This document shows, one piece after another, positions 9,023 through 19,087 of a stretch of DNA of 64,000 nucleotides. Positions within the stretch are counted from its first letter, which is position 1. Each line of letters opens with the position of its first letter. A model generated the notes under the pieces. That model did not search any database. It saw nothing but the letters and a program-made list of their open reading frames with translations, and was not told where the DNA came from. The stretch is from Methylopila jiangsuensis (GTDB lineage Bacteria; Pseudomonadota; Alphaproteobacteria; Rhizobiales; Methylopilaceae). The translations under genes and the position numbers were made by a program. The stretch is taken from contig NZ_BSFK01000005.1 of assembly GCF_027922305.1 (NCBI RefSeq), positions 1 through 64,000 of the forward strand, read 5' to 3'.

Positions 9023-9034
9023 ACGAGCGCTCGT
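9023..9034. promoter_or_regulatory. Perfect 12-bp palindrome, candidate GntR operator
   Basis: ACGAGCGCTCGT is its own reverse complement and sits 33 bp upstream of the GntR gene, where the promoter for the nine-gene operon should be. FCD-type regulators commonly bind short palindromes in their own promoter. No second copy was noticed nearby, and the assignment rests on position and symmetry only. Confidence 0.4.
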
Positions 9035-9149
9035 TGGGATGCTCAATAGCGCGGGCGAAAGACCAGCGCAACACGGAAGTACATCATTCTCTGGATTTTA
9101 TATATTAATCGGCCGCGGTGTGTGTTTTGCGGGCGGCCGGCCGCGAACG

Positions 9150-9176
9150 AAAAAGGCCGCCCCGGAGGGCGGCCTT
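9150..9176 (-). terminator. Intrinsic terminator of rpsD
   Basis: AAGGCCGCC (9153-9161) pairs perfectly with GGCGGCCTT (9168-9176) around a 6-nt loop. On the minus strand the stem is followed by TTTTT. It lies 32 bp beyond the rpsD stop and between rpsD and the GntR promoter. Confidence 0.85.
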
Positions 9177-9207
9177 CGAAATCGTCGTCCTGAGGCGGAC
9201 GGGAGGA

Positions 9208-9825
9208 TCAGCGGGAGTAGAACTCGACCACCAGATTCGGCTCCATGTGGACCGGGTAGGGCACCTCGGTCAGGGCCGGAACGCGCACATAGGACGCGAC
9301 CATCTTGTTGTGGTCGACCTCGATGTAGTCCGGCACGTCGCGCTCGCCCGACTGGGCGGCCTCGAGCACGATGGCGAGCTGCTTGGAGGCGGGCTTCACC
9401 TCGATCACGTCGCCGACCTTCACCAGGTAGGACGGGATGTTCACGCGGCGGCCGTTCACCAGCACATGGCCATGGTTCACGAACTGGCGGGCGGCGAACA
9501 CGGTCGGCACGAACTTGGCGCGGTAGACCACCGCGTCGAGGCGGCGCTCCAGCAGGCCGATCAGGTTCGCGGAGGTGTCGCCCTTGAGGCGGGTGGCTTC
9601 CGCGTAGACGCGGCGGAACTGCTTCTCGGAGATCGAGCCGTAGTAGCCCTTGAGCTTCTGCTTGGCGCGAAGCTGCACGCCGAAGTCGGACAGCTTGCCC
9701 TTGCGGCGCTGGCCGTGCTGGCCGGGGCCGTACTCGCGGCGGTTGACCGGGGACTTCGGGCGGCCCCAGATGTTTTCGCCGAGACGGCGGTCGATCTTGT
9801 ACTTAGAGGCGTGTCGCTTCGACAT
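9208..9825 (-). CDS. rpsD: 30S ribosomal protein S4
   Basis: 205 residues, full length. It starts [19 protein letters not shown] and contains [20 protein letters not shown], then the S4 RNA-binding domain at about residues 95-157 ([31 protein letters not shown]). It binds 16S rRNA early in 30S assembly and in many bacteria represses its own synthesis. It is the zinc-free type, lacking N-terminal cysteines. The gene stands alone, outside the alpha operon where it sits in enterobacteria; this is usual in alphaproteobacteria. It has its own promoter, a structured leader and a strong terminator. Confidence 0.98.
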   Translation of the reverse strand: MSKRHASKYKIDRRLGENIWGRPKSPVNRREYGPGQHGQRRKGKLSDFGVQLRAKQKLKGYYGSISEKQFRRVYAEATRLKGDTSANLIGLLERRLDAVVYRAKFVPTVFAARQFVNHGHVLVNGRRVNIPSYLVKVGDVIEVKPASKQLAIVLEAAQSGERDVPDYIEVDHNKMVASYVRVPALTEVPYPVHMEPNLVVEFYSR

Positions 9826-9936
9826 CGCGTCCTCCTGTAGGCAGGTTGAGGAACGCGCCCTCCTGCTGCTCCTTATCGGGAGCCGACAGGCCCGATCGTC
9901 GCGAGAACGCCGGGCCGCGGGTGCGCATGAACGACG

Positions 9937-9959
9937 ACGCGGGGCTTTCGGCCCCGCGT
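9937..9959 (-). other. Hairpin in the rpsD 5' leader
   Basis: ACGCGGGGC (9937-9945) pairs with GCCCCGCGT (9951-9959), a perfect 9-bp stem with a 5-nt loop. It lies about 112 nt upstream of the S4 start, inside the leader predicted from the promoter at 9972-10000. There is no U-tract, so it is not an obvious terminator. It could be part of an S4-binding autoregulatory leader. Confidence 0.5.
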
Positions 9960-9971
9960 GACGTGGTGCGC

Positions 9972-10000
9972 TCTCTAGAGAAAGAGGTCCGCAAAGTCAA
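9972..10000 (-). promoter_or_regulatory. Candidate promoter of rpsD
   Basis: On the minus strand TTGACT (10000-9995) is followed by a 17-bp spacer and TAGAGA (9977-9972). The -35 matches the sigma-70 consensus well and the -10 only moderately, as is common in alphaproteobacteria. The predicted leader is about 140 nt. Confidence 0.5.
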
Positions 10001-10153
10001 ACAGGCCGCGGGTTCCGCCCGGCCCCCACGCGACGCCGCAATCGCGGACGGCGGCGATTGCATATAGAGTGGCGCCACCCGCGCTCTGGCTCTGGCGCTG
10101 CCTCGCCCACGCTGGACGCGCTGCCCGAGGCGCGAGCCCGAGGATGTCACCCT

Positions 10154-10255
10154 CGCCGTCATGCCCGAGCCTGTCTCGGGCATCCACGACTTGGCCGAGC
10201 GAGTCGTCGTCTCAAGGGACGTCGTGGATACCGGGCTTCGCCGGGCATGACGGCG
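10154..10255. repeat. Interspersed palindromic repeat, copy 2 (complete)
   Basis: The ends are a perfect 14-bp inverted repeat, CGCCGTCATGCCCG at 10154-10167 and its complement at 10242-10255. Inside are a left hairpin (GCCCGAG-CCTGT-CTCGGGC), the arm CATCCACGAC with its inverted partner GTCGTGGATA, and a right hairpin (CCGGGC-TTCG-CCGGGC). The whole could fold as a three-stem structure. It lies between rpsD and dnaG. Confidence 0.75.
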
Positions 10256-10418
10256 GCGGCGATGCGCGGGAGCGCGCCCGGATCGGCCTCACGGCCGTGG
10301 ATAACAGCGTGCAAACTGGGGATGGCGGGTCGGAGGGGCGCAATCGCCGGCCGCGAACTTACATAACGAACGATCGCCTATCCTCGCCTGAACCCTTACC
10401 CGCAGGTCCGCCGCGCCC

Positions 10419-12353
10419 ATGCGCTTCACCCCCTCCTTTCTGGACGAACTGCGCGACCGGATTCCGGTCTCGGAGGTGGTCGGCCAGCGGGTGAAGCTGA
10501 AGCGGCAGGGCCGCGAGTACGCCGGGCTGTCGCCGTTCAACTCCGAGAAGACGCCGTCCTTCTTCGTCAACGACCAGAAGGGCTTTTACCACTGCTTCTC
10601 CTCGGGCCGGCACGGCGACGTGTTCAAGTTCCTGATGGAGACCGAGGGCGTCTCCTTCCCCGAGGCGGTGGAGCGGGTCGCCGAGCTCGCCGGCGTGCCC
10701 ATGCCGAAGGAGAGCCCGGAGGAGCAGCGCCGGGAGCAGGTCCGCGCCAGCCTGATCGACGTCATGGACATGGCGGCGGCCTTCTTCGAGGCCGAGCTTC
10801 AGGCCCGCGGCGGCGCGGCGGCGCGGGGCTATCTCGCCGGGCGCGGGCTGTCGCCGCACACCCAGGGCGCGTTCCGCATCGGCTACGCCCCGAACGACCG
10901 CCACGCGCTGAAGAACCATCTGCGCAAGGCCGGCGTGCCGGTGGCGGACATGGTGGAGGCCGGGCTGCTGGTCTCCGGCGAGGACGTGGCCGAGCCGTTC
11001 GACCGGTTCCGGGACCGGGTGATGTTCCCGATCCACGACAGCCGCGGCCGGGTGATCGCCTTCGGCGGCCGCGCGTTGCAGGCGGACGTGCCGGCCAAAT
11101 ATCTGAATTCGCCCGAGACGCCGCTGTTCCACAAGGGCGCGACCCTGTTCAACCACCACCGCGCCCGCGCGGCCGCGCACGCCGCGGGAACCGTGGTGGC
11201 GGTGGAGGGCTATGTGGACGTGATCGCGCTTGCCGCCGCCGGCGTCGCCCATGTGGTGGCGCCGCTCGGCACCGCGCTGACGCCGGAGCAGCTCGAACTG
11301 CTCTGGAAGATGGCGCCCGAGCCGATCCTCTGCTTCGACGGCGACAAGGCGGGCCGCCGCGCCGGCTTCCGCGCCGTGGACGTGGCGCTGCCGCTGATCG
11401 CGCCGGGGCGCTCGCTGCGCTTCGCCTTCCTGCCCGAGGGCAAGGACCCGGACGATCTGGTGCGCTCCGAAGGCCGCGGCGCGGTGGAGGCGGCGCTGGC
11501 GCAGGCCGCGCCCATGATCGACGTGCTGTGGGCGAAGGAGCTGGAGGCCGGCCCGACCGACACGCCCGAGCGCGCGGCCGCCTTCGAGCACCGGCTGCGG
11601 GCCCAGGTCGCCGCCATCCGGGACGAGACGGTGAAGCGGCATTATCAGTCGGCGGTGCAGGCGCGGCTGCAGGCCTTCGGCCGGCCGCAGGGCGCAGGCT
11701 CCGGCCGGGGCGGGTACGCCCGGGCGGGGGCAGGCCGCGGCCTGCGCGGGAACGGCGCCCGCCGCGGCGGCGCGCCGGTCTCGCCCATGGACGGATCGGC
11801 GCTGGCGGCCTCGGCGCTGCTGAGGCGCAGCGCGCTCGTGGGGGCGGGCGCCGGACGGCCGCCGACCCGCGAGGCGGCGCTGGTGCTGGCGGTGGTGAAC
11901 CATCCCGCGCTGCTGGACGAGCTGGCGGAGGCCTTCGCCGAGCTCGACCTGACCACCCGCGAGCTCGACCGGCTGCGGCGCGCGGCGCTCGACGCCTACG
12001 CCCACGGCGCGTCCGACGCGGCGGGAATGGCCGCCGCGCTTGCCGCCGCGGGCTGCGGTCCGGCGCTGGAGCAGGCGGCGTCCGCGCTGCTTCCGGGCGA
12101 CTGGTGGGTGGGCGAGGGTGCGAATCTTGTTGACGTGGACGTGGCTTGGAGGCATGCGAGCGCCTTGCACGTCAAGGTCCGGGCGCTACATAAGGAGCTC
12201 CGTTCGGCGGAGCAGGATTTTGGTCGTGATTTTACGGACGACAATTTCCGCAGGATCGTCGAAATTCAGCGCCAACTGTCCGCCGTTGAAGGTTCGGAGG
12301 CCGCGATCGAAAACTTCGGCGGCGCCTCCGGACGGGTCGTGAAGGCGATGTGA
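10419..12353 (+). CDS. dnaG: DNA primase
   Basis: 644 residues. N-terminal zinc-finger-like region (about 1-100), then the RNA polymerase core with TOPRIM motifs VVAVEGYVDVIAL and CFDGDKAGRRAG, whose acidic residues bind the catalytic metals. The C-terminal part is the DnaB-helicase-interacting domain. It makes RNA primers at the replication fork. Three of the four zinc ligands are replaced: the usual CPFH is SPFN (residues 38-41), and the CxxC pair keeps only C59 (HCFSSG). A Gly/Arg-rich linker lies near residues 425-450. It is followed by rpoD, the conserved dnaG-rpoD order. Confidence 0.97.
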   Translation: MRFTPSFLDELRDRIPVSEVVGQRVKLKRQGREYAGLSPFNSEKTPSFFVNDQKGFYHCFSSGRHGDVFKFLMETEGVSFPEAVERVAELAGVPMPKESPEEQRREQVRASLIDVMDMAAAFFEAELQARGGAAARGYLAGRGLSPHTQGAFRIGYAPNDRHALKNHLRKAGVPVADMVEAGLLVSGEDVAEPFDRFRDRVMFPIHDSRGRVIAFGGRALQADVPAKYLNSPETPLFHKGATLFNHHRARAAAHAAGTVVAVEGYVDVIALAAAGVAHVVAPLGTALTPEQLELLWKMAPEPILCFDGDKAGRRAGFRAVDVALPLIAPGRSLRFAFLPEGKDPDDLVRSEGRGAVEAALAQAAPMIDVLWAKELEAGPTDTPERAAAFEHRLRAQVAAIRDETVKRHYQSAVQARLQAFGRPQGAGSGRGGYARAGAGRGLRGNGARRGGAPVSPMDGSALAASALLRRSALVGAGAGRPPTREAALVLAVVNHPALLDELAEAFAELDLTTRELDRLRRAALDAYAHGASDAAGMAAALAAAGCGPALEQAASALLPGDWWVGEGANLVDVDVAWRHASALHVKVRALHKELRSAEQDFGRDFTDDNFRRIVEIQRQLSAVEGSEAAIENFGGASGRVVKAM

Positions 12354-12537
12354 CGGTGGTTCGGGCCTCGCCCGGACACCACATGCGCCCAATGGGCAGG
12401 GTTAATGCGAGCGTAAAACGTCGTCGCCTAGCGTAGCGGCAGGCGATTCGCGGCGGGCGTCGGGGTTGACGGCGCGCGATGCGGGACGAAATCGATCGCG
12501 AGGCCGGCGGACGCGCCGGCTCGGAGACTGGGAAAAT

Positions 12538-14505
<1,968 letters not shown>

Positions 14506-14530
14506 GCCCGCGGTTCGCGGAGCCTGCGAA

Positions 14531-14558
14531 AAAGCCCGGCCTTGCGCCGGGCTTTTTT
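14531..14558 (+). terminator. Intrinsic terminator of rpoD
   Basis: AAAGCCCGGC pairs with GCCGGGCTTT around CTTGC, followed by a run of six T. It lies 26 bp after the rpoD stop codon. Confidence 0.9.
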
Positions 14559-14686
14559 GTTGCGCCAGGCGTTTGGGGGCGCCGATCCCTGCATCTGCGC
14601 ACACGAGGCTTTGAGCCGGCGCGTCTTTCCCTCCGGCGCGCGCTTGGCCATGTCTGTCGCGTCACCGCAACGAAGGATCGTCCCTG

Positions 14687-15298
14687 ATGAAGCGTCTCTC
14701 CCTCGCCCTCGCCGCCGCCCTTCTGGTCGCCGCCCCCGCGGCGTCCTACGCCGCCGAGGGCCTGCCCGGCGCCAAGGAGGCGGCCCGCGTCACCGCCGGG
14801 ACCTACAAGGTCGACCCCAACCACACCCAGGTGGTCTGGAGCGTGGACCACATGGGCTTCACCCCGCTCTACGGCGCCTTCGGCCAGCCGACCGGCAGCC
14901 TCACCTTCGATCCCAAGGCGCCGTCCGAGGCCAAGCTCTCGGTGGAGTTCCCGATCAGCGGCCTGACGGTGACCTCCGACAAGTTCTCCGCCCATCTCAA
15001 GGGCGACGAGTTCTTCGACGCCGCCAAGTTCCCCAAGGCGACCTTCGTCTCCACCAAGGTCGAGGCTTCGGGCGAAACCGCCTGGATCACCGGCGACCTG
15101 ACCGTGCACGGCGTGACCAAGCCGGTGACGCTCGAGGCGAGCTTCTTCGGCGCGGGCCAGAACCCCATGAGCAAGGCCGAGACCATCGGCTTCACCGCCA
15201 CCGCCAAGGTGAAGCGCAGCGAGTTCGGCCTCGGCGCCTTCGTGCCGGCGGTCGCCGACGAGGTCGACCTGAAGATCGTCGGCGCGTTCGAGAAGTGA
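14687..15298 (+). CDS. YceI family periplasmic lipocalin-like protein
   Basis: 203 residues with a signal peptide ([20 protein letters not shown], cleavage after about residue 22). The mature part begins with [19 protein letters not shown] and contains [13 protein letters not shown] and the C-terminal [11 protein letters not shown], all hallmarks of YceI. The fold is a beta-barrel that binds polyisoprenoid or other hydrophobic molecules. Related proteins in other bacteria respond to pH, osmotic or isoprenoid stress. It is monocistronic with a bidirectional terminator behind it. The native ligand is not known. Confidence 0.92.
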   Translation: MKRLSLALAAALLVAAPAASYAAEGLPGAKEAARVTAGTYKVDPNHTQVVWSVDHMGFTPLYGAFGQPTGSLTFDPKAPSEAKLSVEFPISGLTVTSDKFSAHLKGDEFFDAAKFPKATFVSTKVEASGETAWITGDLTVHGVTKPVTLEASFFGAGQNPMSKAETIGFTATAKVKRSEFGLGAFVPAVADEVDLKIVGAFEK

Positions 15299-15340
15299 TC
15301 CGGCCGCTCCCGCCTGCGGGCGAGGGGAGGACCACATGAA

Positions 15341-15372
15341 AAAAGCCCCGCGGCGCAGGCCGCGGGGCTTTT
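15341..15372. terminator. Bidirectional terminator between YceI gene and omp1
   Basis: AAAAGCCCCGCGG (15341-15353) pairs perfectly with CCGCGGGGCTTTT (15360-15372) around a 6-nt loop. A-run on one side and T-run on the other let it serve both converging genes. Confidence 0.88.
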
Positions 15373-15412
15373 CCGTTTCCGGCTGTCCGCGCCCTGACGG
15401 GCGCGGGAAAGA

Positions 15413-16081
15413 TCAGAAGCCGAAGGAGTTGAACTTGTAGGCCACGCCGCCCATCACGCGGTTCTCGGTGACGTCGGTCTTCACGCGGTTCGCGCCGACC
15501 TTGTAGCGGTCCGAGCCGTAGTCCGTGTAGCGGTACTCGACGCGGGCGGCGATGTTCTCGGCCACCTGGCCCTCGACGCCGGCGCCGACCGTGTAGCCCA
15601 CGGCGGTCTTGCTGTCGTGGCCGCCCGAGCCGTTGAAGGAGCCGTTCACGCGCTGGCCGCTGTAGGCCACGCCCGCGGCGGCGTAGGGCATGATGTTGTC
15701 GAAGGCGTAGCCGACGCGGGCGCGGGTCGCGCCGCTCCACTGCTGCTCGTTGCGGATGCGGCCGCCGAAGTTCTTACGGTCGGAGCCGTCGTGATAGTTG
15801 ACGTCGGTCTCGGCGCCGATCACGACCGGCGAGCCGTCGAACTGGTGGTTGTAGCCGGCGTAGCCGCCCACGATCGCGCCGCTCGGCTTGGTGCCCGGCA
15901 GGCCGTGATTCTTGGCCTTGGCCCAGCCGTAGCCGGCCTGCGCGCCCACATAGGCGCCGGTCCAGGTGGAGGGAGCGGCCGGAGCCGCGTACTCGGCCGC
16001 GGGGGCCTCATAGGGCAGATCGGCGGCGAAAGCGGCGGGCGCGGCGACGACGGCCACGGCGACGATGGCGGAACGGATCAT
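15413..16081 (-). CDS. Omp25/Omp31-type outer-membrane beta-barrel protein 1
   Basis: 222 residues. A signal peptide of about 19 residues ends AAPAAFA. The mature protein has an Ala/Pro-rich leader, then WTGAYVGAQAGYGW, VGGYAGYNHQFD, WSGATRARVGYAFDN, VEYRYTDYGSDRY and a terminal VAYKFNSFGF. Alternating hydrophobic strands and a final aromatic residue fit an 8-stranded outer-membrane barrel of the porin-like Omp25/31 group found in Hyphomicrobiales. First of three similar genes on this strand, each with its own upstream gap and its own downstream hairpin, so probably independently transcribed. Confidence 0.88.
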   Translation of the reverse strand: MIRSAIVAVAVVAAPAAFAADLPYEAPAAEYAAPAAPSTWTGAYVGAQAGYGWAKAKNHGLPGTKPSGAIVGGYAGYNHQFDGSPVVIGAETDVNYHDGSDRKNFGGRIRNEQQWSGATRARVGYAFDNIMPYAAAGVAYSGQRVNGSFNGSGGHDSKTAVGYTVGAGVEGQVAENIAARVEYRYTDYGSDRYKVGANRVKTDVTENRVMGGVAYKFNSFGF

Positions 16082-16402
16082 GGGATCAGGCCTCGAAACC
16101 TTTTCCGGGCGGGCGAGGGCGGCCGGCCGGTACGCTACAGGATGCTCAAACGCTGCGCGCCCGGAGCGCCGACAGGTCGGCTCCGAACGGGCGATGACGT
16201 GACCTTAAGCGTCCAATTCTTAGCGAGACGTGAAGGTTATCGAGTGATGAAGCGGGAAGGAAAAATATGACGCATCATATGGTTAACGCATAATCTTCGC
16301 GTGAAGCGAGACATTAAAAAAGCCCCGCGGCCATGATGGTCGCGGGGCTTTTCAGAACCGGGGAGGGCGGGCGAAACCGCCGCTCCCCAAGCTCAGGTCA
16401 GA
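16082..16402. other. Intergenic region upstream of omp1
   Basis: This 321-bp gap contains the presumed omp1 promoter, an AT-rich stretch (about 16240-16320) with the inverted repeat ATATGA-CGCA-TCATAT (16266-16281 region), and the omp2 terminator at its right end. No coding sequence was recognised. Confidence 0.55.
16316..16352 (-). terminator. Intrinsic terminator of omp2
   Basis: AAAAGCCCCGCG (16318-16329) pairs with CGCGGGGCTTTT (16341-16352). On the minus strand it ends in six T. It lies 50 bp after the omp2 stop codon. Confidence 0.88.
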
Positions 16403-17038
16403 TCAGAACGGCGAGGTGAACTTGTAGGCCACGCCGACGCGGACGCTGTGGTCCGTGTACTCGGAGCGACCGCCAACCTTGAAGCGGTCCTTGCCGTAGT
16501 CGTTGTAGCGATACTCGGCGCGCACCGCGACGTCGTCGGTCGCGGCGTACTCGACGCCGCCGCCGACGGTCCAGCCCAGGGCCGTCTTGCTGTCGCTGCC
16601 GCTGCCGCGGATGCGCAGGTTGCGGTCCGCATAGGCCACGCCGCCCGCGGCGTAAGCGAGGAAGCGATCAAAGGCGTAGCCGACGCGGGCGCGGGTCGCG
16701 CCGTTCCAGTCGCTGTCCACGCGGGCGCGGCCGTGACGGCCGTCGATGTCCGCGTAGTTGAAGTCGGTCTCGATGCCGAGCACGACCGGGGAGTTGTCCA
16801 GCTGGACGTTGTAGCCGGCGTAGCCGCCGACCAGGAAGCCGTCCTTGTTGGCGCGGGCCGCGCTGCCCCAGGAGTAGCCGGCCTGCACGCCGATGTACGG
16901 GCCGGTCCAGGTGAAGGACGGGACCGCGATGACCGGAGCCGGCGGCTCGTAAGCCGGGAGATCCGCCGCCATCGCGGCGGGAACCATGGCGGTGATGGCG
17001 AGCGCAGAGACGGCGCCCAGAGCGATACGACGGATCAT
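16403..17038 (-). CDS. Omp25/Omp31-type outer-membrane beta-barrel protein 2
   Basis: 211 residues from ATG 17038, chosen because GAGGTGG lies just upstream and the signal peptide (MIRRIALGAVSALAITAMVP, cleaved near residue 24) begins there. Core motifs match omp1: FTWTGPYIGVQAGYSWG, VGGYAGYNVQLDNSPVV, WNGATRARVGYAFDRF, VRAEYRYNDYGKDRF and a C-terminal VAYKFTSPF ending in phenylalanine, the usual BAM recognition residue. Probably a surface-exposed barrel. Divergent repeats of CGATAT lie upstream. Confidence 0.88.
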   Translation of the reverse strand: MIRRIALGAVSALAITAMVPAAMAADLPAYEPPAPVIAVPSFTWTGPYIGVQAGYSWGSAARANKDGFLVGGYAGYNVQLDNSPVVLGIETDFNYADIDGRHGRARVDSDWNGATRARVGYAFDRFLAYAAGGVAYADRNLRIRGSGSDSKTALGWTVGGGVEYAATDDVAVRAEYRYNDYGKDRFKVGGRSEYTDHSVRVGVAYKFTSPF

Positions 17039-17170
17039 GTTTCCACCTCGAAGTCGATCGGATTGCCCTGATGCCTCAGAGCACATTCCAGCATTACTAA
17101 ATCAGATCCCCGAAAAAGTCTGTCGCCGAAAAGCAACACGCCCGCTCTGGAATCTTTGTTTGAAATATGG

Positions 17171-17219
17171 CGATATCAGGATATCGACACATTTCGACTT
17201 AATCGCCTTAGGGCGATAT
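17171..17219. promoter_or_regulatory. Cluster of CGATAT motifs upstream of omp2
   Basis: CGATAT-CAGG-ATATCG (17171-17186) is an inverted repeat, and a third CGATAT occurs at 17214-17219. They lie 133-181 bp upstream of the omp2 start in an AT-rich segment. They may be binding sites for a regulator, but no known regulator is implied. Confidence 0.3.
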
Positions 17220-17237
17220 GCCTTCGGCGATGTCGGC

Positions 17238-17265
17238 ATTGGGAAGAATGGTTTGTCTTCCCAAT
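17238..17265 (-). terminator. Hairpin after omp3
   Basis: ATTGGGAAGA (17238-17247) pairs perfectly with TCTTCCCAAT (17256-17265) around an 8-nt loop, 13 bp beyond the omp3 stop. It has no T-run on the minus strand, so termination efficiency is doubtful. Confidence 0.45.
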
Positions 17266-17278
17266 GATGAACGAAATC

Positions 17279-17992
17279 TCACCAGCCCGACGAGAACTTG
17301 TAGCCCACCCCGAACATCACGCGATTTTCAGTGAGATCGGATTTCAGCCGGGCACCGGAGACGCTGAAGCTGTCCGCGCCGAAGTCCGAATAGCGGTACT
17401 CCACGCGCGCGGTGACGTTGTCCGTGACCGCCGCCTCCACGCCGCCGCCCACCGTCCAGCCGACGGCGACCGTGTCGTCCGAACCGGAAATGCCGCCGGC
17501 CGCCGTGGGGCGCGCCTTGACGTCATGATCGGCGAAGGCGAGGCCGCCGGCGCCATAGACCAGGAAGCGGTCGAAGGCGTAGCCGACGCGGGCCCTGACG
17601 GCGCCGGCGTAGCCGATGTCGTTGGTGACGCGGGTGTTGGCGAATCCGGTGAAGGCGCGGCTGGTCCGGCTGTCCGCGCCGTCCACATTGGCGATGTCGC
17701 CTTCGATGCCGATCACGAGCGGAGAGTTGTCGAACTGAAAATTGTAGCCGGCGTAGCCGCCGATCGCGAAGCCGTCGGGCGACGTTCCGAACCCGCGGCC
17801 ATTGGCGCGGTTGTCGGCGTCGAGCCAGCCGTAGCCCGCCTGCAGGCCGATGTAAGGCCCGGTCCAGGAGAACGACGGCACGGGAGCGGCGGCCGCGGGG
17901 GCGGCGTCGTAGGAGGGAATGTCGGCGGCGATGGCGGCGCCGGCCGAAAGGACCAGCGCGACAGCCCCCCCGAAAAGCGTCGCTCGCATCAC
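17279..17992 (-). CDS. Omp25/Omp31-type outer-membrane beta-barrel protein 3
   Basis: 237 residues. Signal peptide MMRATLFGGAVALVLSAGAA, cleaved near residue 22. Shared blocks are FSWTGPYIGLQAGYGW, IGGYAGYNFQFDNSPLVIG, AGAVRARVGYAFDRF, ARVEYRYSDFGADSF and VGYKFSSGW, with a terminal tryptophan in place of phenylalanine. It is longer than its two neighbours because of an extra loop around residues 110-130. It is a paralogue of omp1 and omp2, suggesting local duplication. Specific function unknown. Confidence 0.88.
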   Translation of the reverse strand: MMRATLFGGAVALVLSAGAAIAADIPSYDAAPAAAAPVPSFSWTGPYIGLQAGYGWLDADNRANGRGFGTSPDGFAIGGYAGYNFQFDNSPLVIGIEGDIANVDGADSRTSRAFTGFANTRVTNDIGYAGAVRARVGYAFDRFLVYGAGGLAFADHDVKARPTAAGGISGSDDTVAVGWTVGGGVEAAVTDNVTARVEYRYSDFGADSFSVSGARLKSDLTENRVMFGVGYKFSSGW

Positions 17993-18273
17993 GTCAAACT
18001 CCTCGACTGCCTGCTCAAAAATGAGTCAGGCCCCCTTGGTCGATGGCATCTAAACGCGCAGGATCAGGATCGGTTCCCCGCCTAGCGCCAAAATCTTTGA
18101 TGCCGACCCATTGAGGCGCTTTGGGCGCGCGATTGTGGCGCCCCTCTGACAGCAATATGTCACTCGATCACGAAGCTGCAAGGGCGCCGCATTTCTAGGC
18201 GGCCTGGATCGCTGGCTGAAACGCGCCGGACGCGCTAGATCGCGCCCTGTTCCGCTTGGACGCGAGAGGCGCG

Positions 18274-19041
18274 ATGAACGGGTATGATCCGGTGAACCCC
18301 GGCGCTCTTGTGACGGGTGCCGCGCGCCGCATCGGCGCCGCGATCGCGCGGGAACTGGCGCGTCTGGGACATCCTGTCGCGCTGCATTGCCGGTCGTCGC
18401 GCGACGACGCCGCGCGACTCGCGGCGGAGATCGTGGCCGGCGGCGGTCGGGCCGAGGTGGTGACCGCCGACCTCGCCGACGCCGCAGGCGTGGCCGCGCT
18501 GGTCGGCCGCGCCACCGAGGCGGTGGGGCCGCTGGGCGTGCTGGTGAACAACGCCTCGTCCTTCGAGCCGGACGGCCCCGGCGCGCTGGATGTTTCCGCG
18601 TGGGACCGCCAGATGGCGATCAATCTGCGCGCCCCGGTGTTCCTGACCGAGGCCTTCGCCGCAACGCTCGCCCCCGCCGCGCGGGGCGTGGTGGTCAACG
18701 TCATCGACCAGCGCGTGCTGAAACCCTCGCCGGGCTTCCTGTCCTACACGCTGGCGAAGTCCGCGCTGCTGGCCGCGACCCATGCGCTGGCGCTGTCGCT
18801 GGCGCCGCGGGTGCGCGTGGTGGGCGTCGGCCCCGGCCCCACCTGCGCCAACGCGCGCCAGAGCCCGGAGGCCTTCGCCCGCCAGAGCGCCGCCACCCCG
18901 CTCGGGCGCGGGCCGACGCCGGAGGAGATCGCGGCCGCGGTCGCCTATCTGGTGGGGGCGGACAGCGTCACCGGCGTCATGCTGCCGGTGGACGGGGGCC
19001 AGCACCTCGCCTGGACGCTCGCGGACGAGTCCGACGGCTGA
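18274..19041 (+). CDS. Pteridine-reductase-like short-chain dehydrogenase (FolM/PTR1 type)
   Basis: 255 residues from ATG 18274, preceded by GAGAGG. The cofactor loop is TGAARRIG and the segment HCRSS after the second strand fits NADPH preference. Catalytic Y158 and K162 are in YTLAK. The usual catalytic serine is replaced by aspartate D145, 13 residues before the tyrosine ([16 protein letters not shown]). That D-x12-Y pattern is the hallmark of trypanosomatid PTR1 and bacterial FolM, which reduce dihydropteridines. It lies immediately upstream of uvrC and points the same way. The substrate prediction is inference from these residues. Confidence 0.75.
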   Translation: MNGYDPVNPGALVTGAARRIGAAIARELARLGHPVALHCRSSRDDAARLAAEIVAGGGRAEVVTADLADAAGVAALVGRATEAVGPLGVLVNNASSFEPDGPGALDVSAWDRQMAINLRAPVFLTEAFAATLAPAARGVVVNVIDQRVLKPSPGFLSYTLAKSALLAATHALALSLAPRVRVVGVGPGPTCANARQSPEAFARQSAATPLGRGPTPEEIAAAVAYLVGADSVTGVMLPVDGGQHLAWTLADESDG

Positions 19042-19087
19042 GGCGGGCCCTCGCGGAATCGCCCGTCCGCGCCTACATGGAGCGTCC

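Larger units (their letters stand above)
9826..10418. other. Intergenic region between rpsD and dnaG
   Basis: This 593-bp divergent gap holds, from left to right, the rpsD leader with a strong hairpin (9937-9959), a candidate rpsD promoter (9972-10000), a complete copy of the interspersed palindromic repeat (10154-10255), and the presumed dnaG promoter region near the AT-richer stretch around 10355-10395. I see no further coding sequence in it. Confidence 0.7.

Noticed and set aside
12466..12537. Longer N terminus for RpoD
   Set aside because: The extra 24 residues are Arg-rich and not seen in the family; ATG 12538 gives the usual start.
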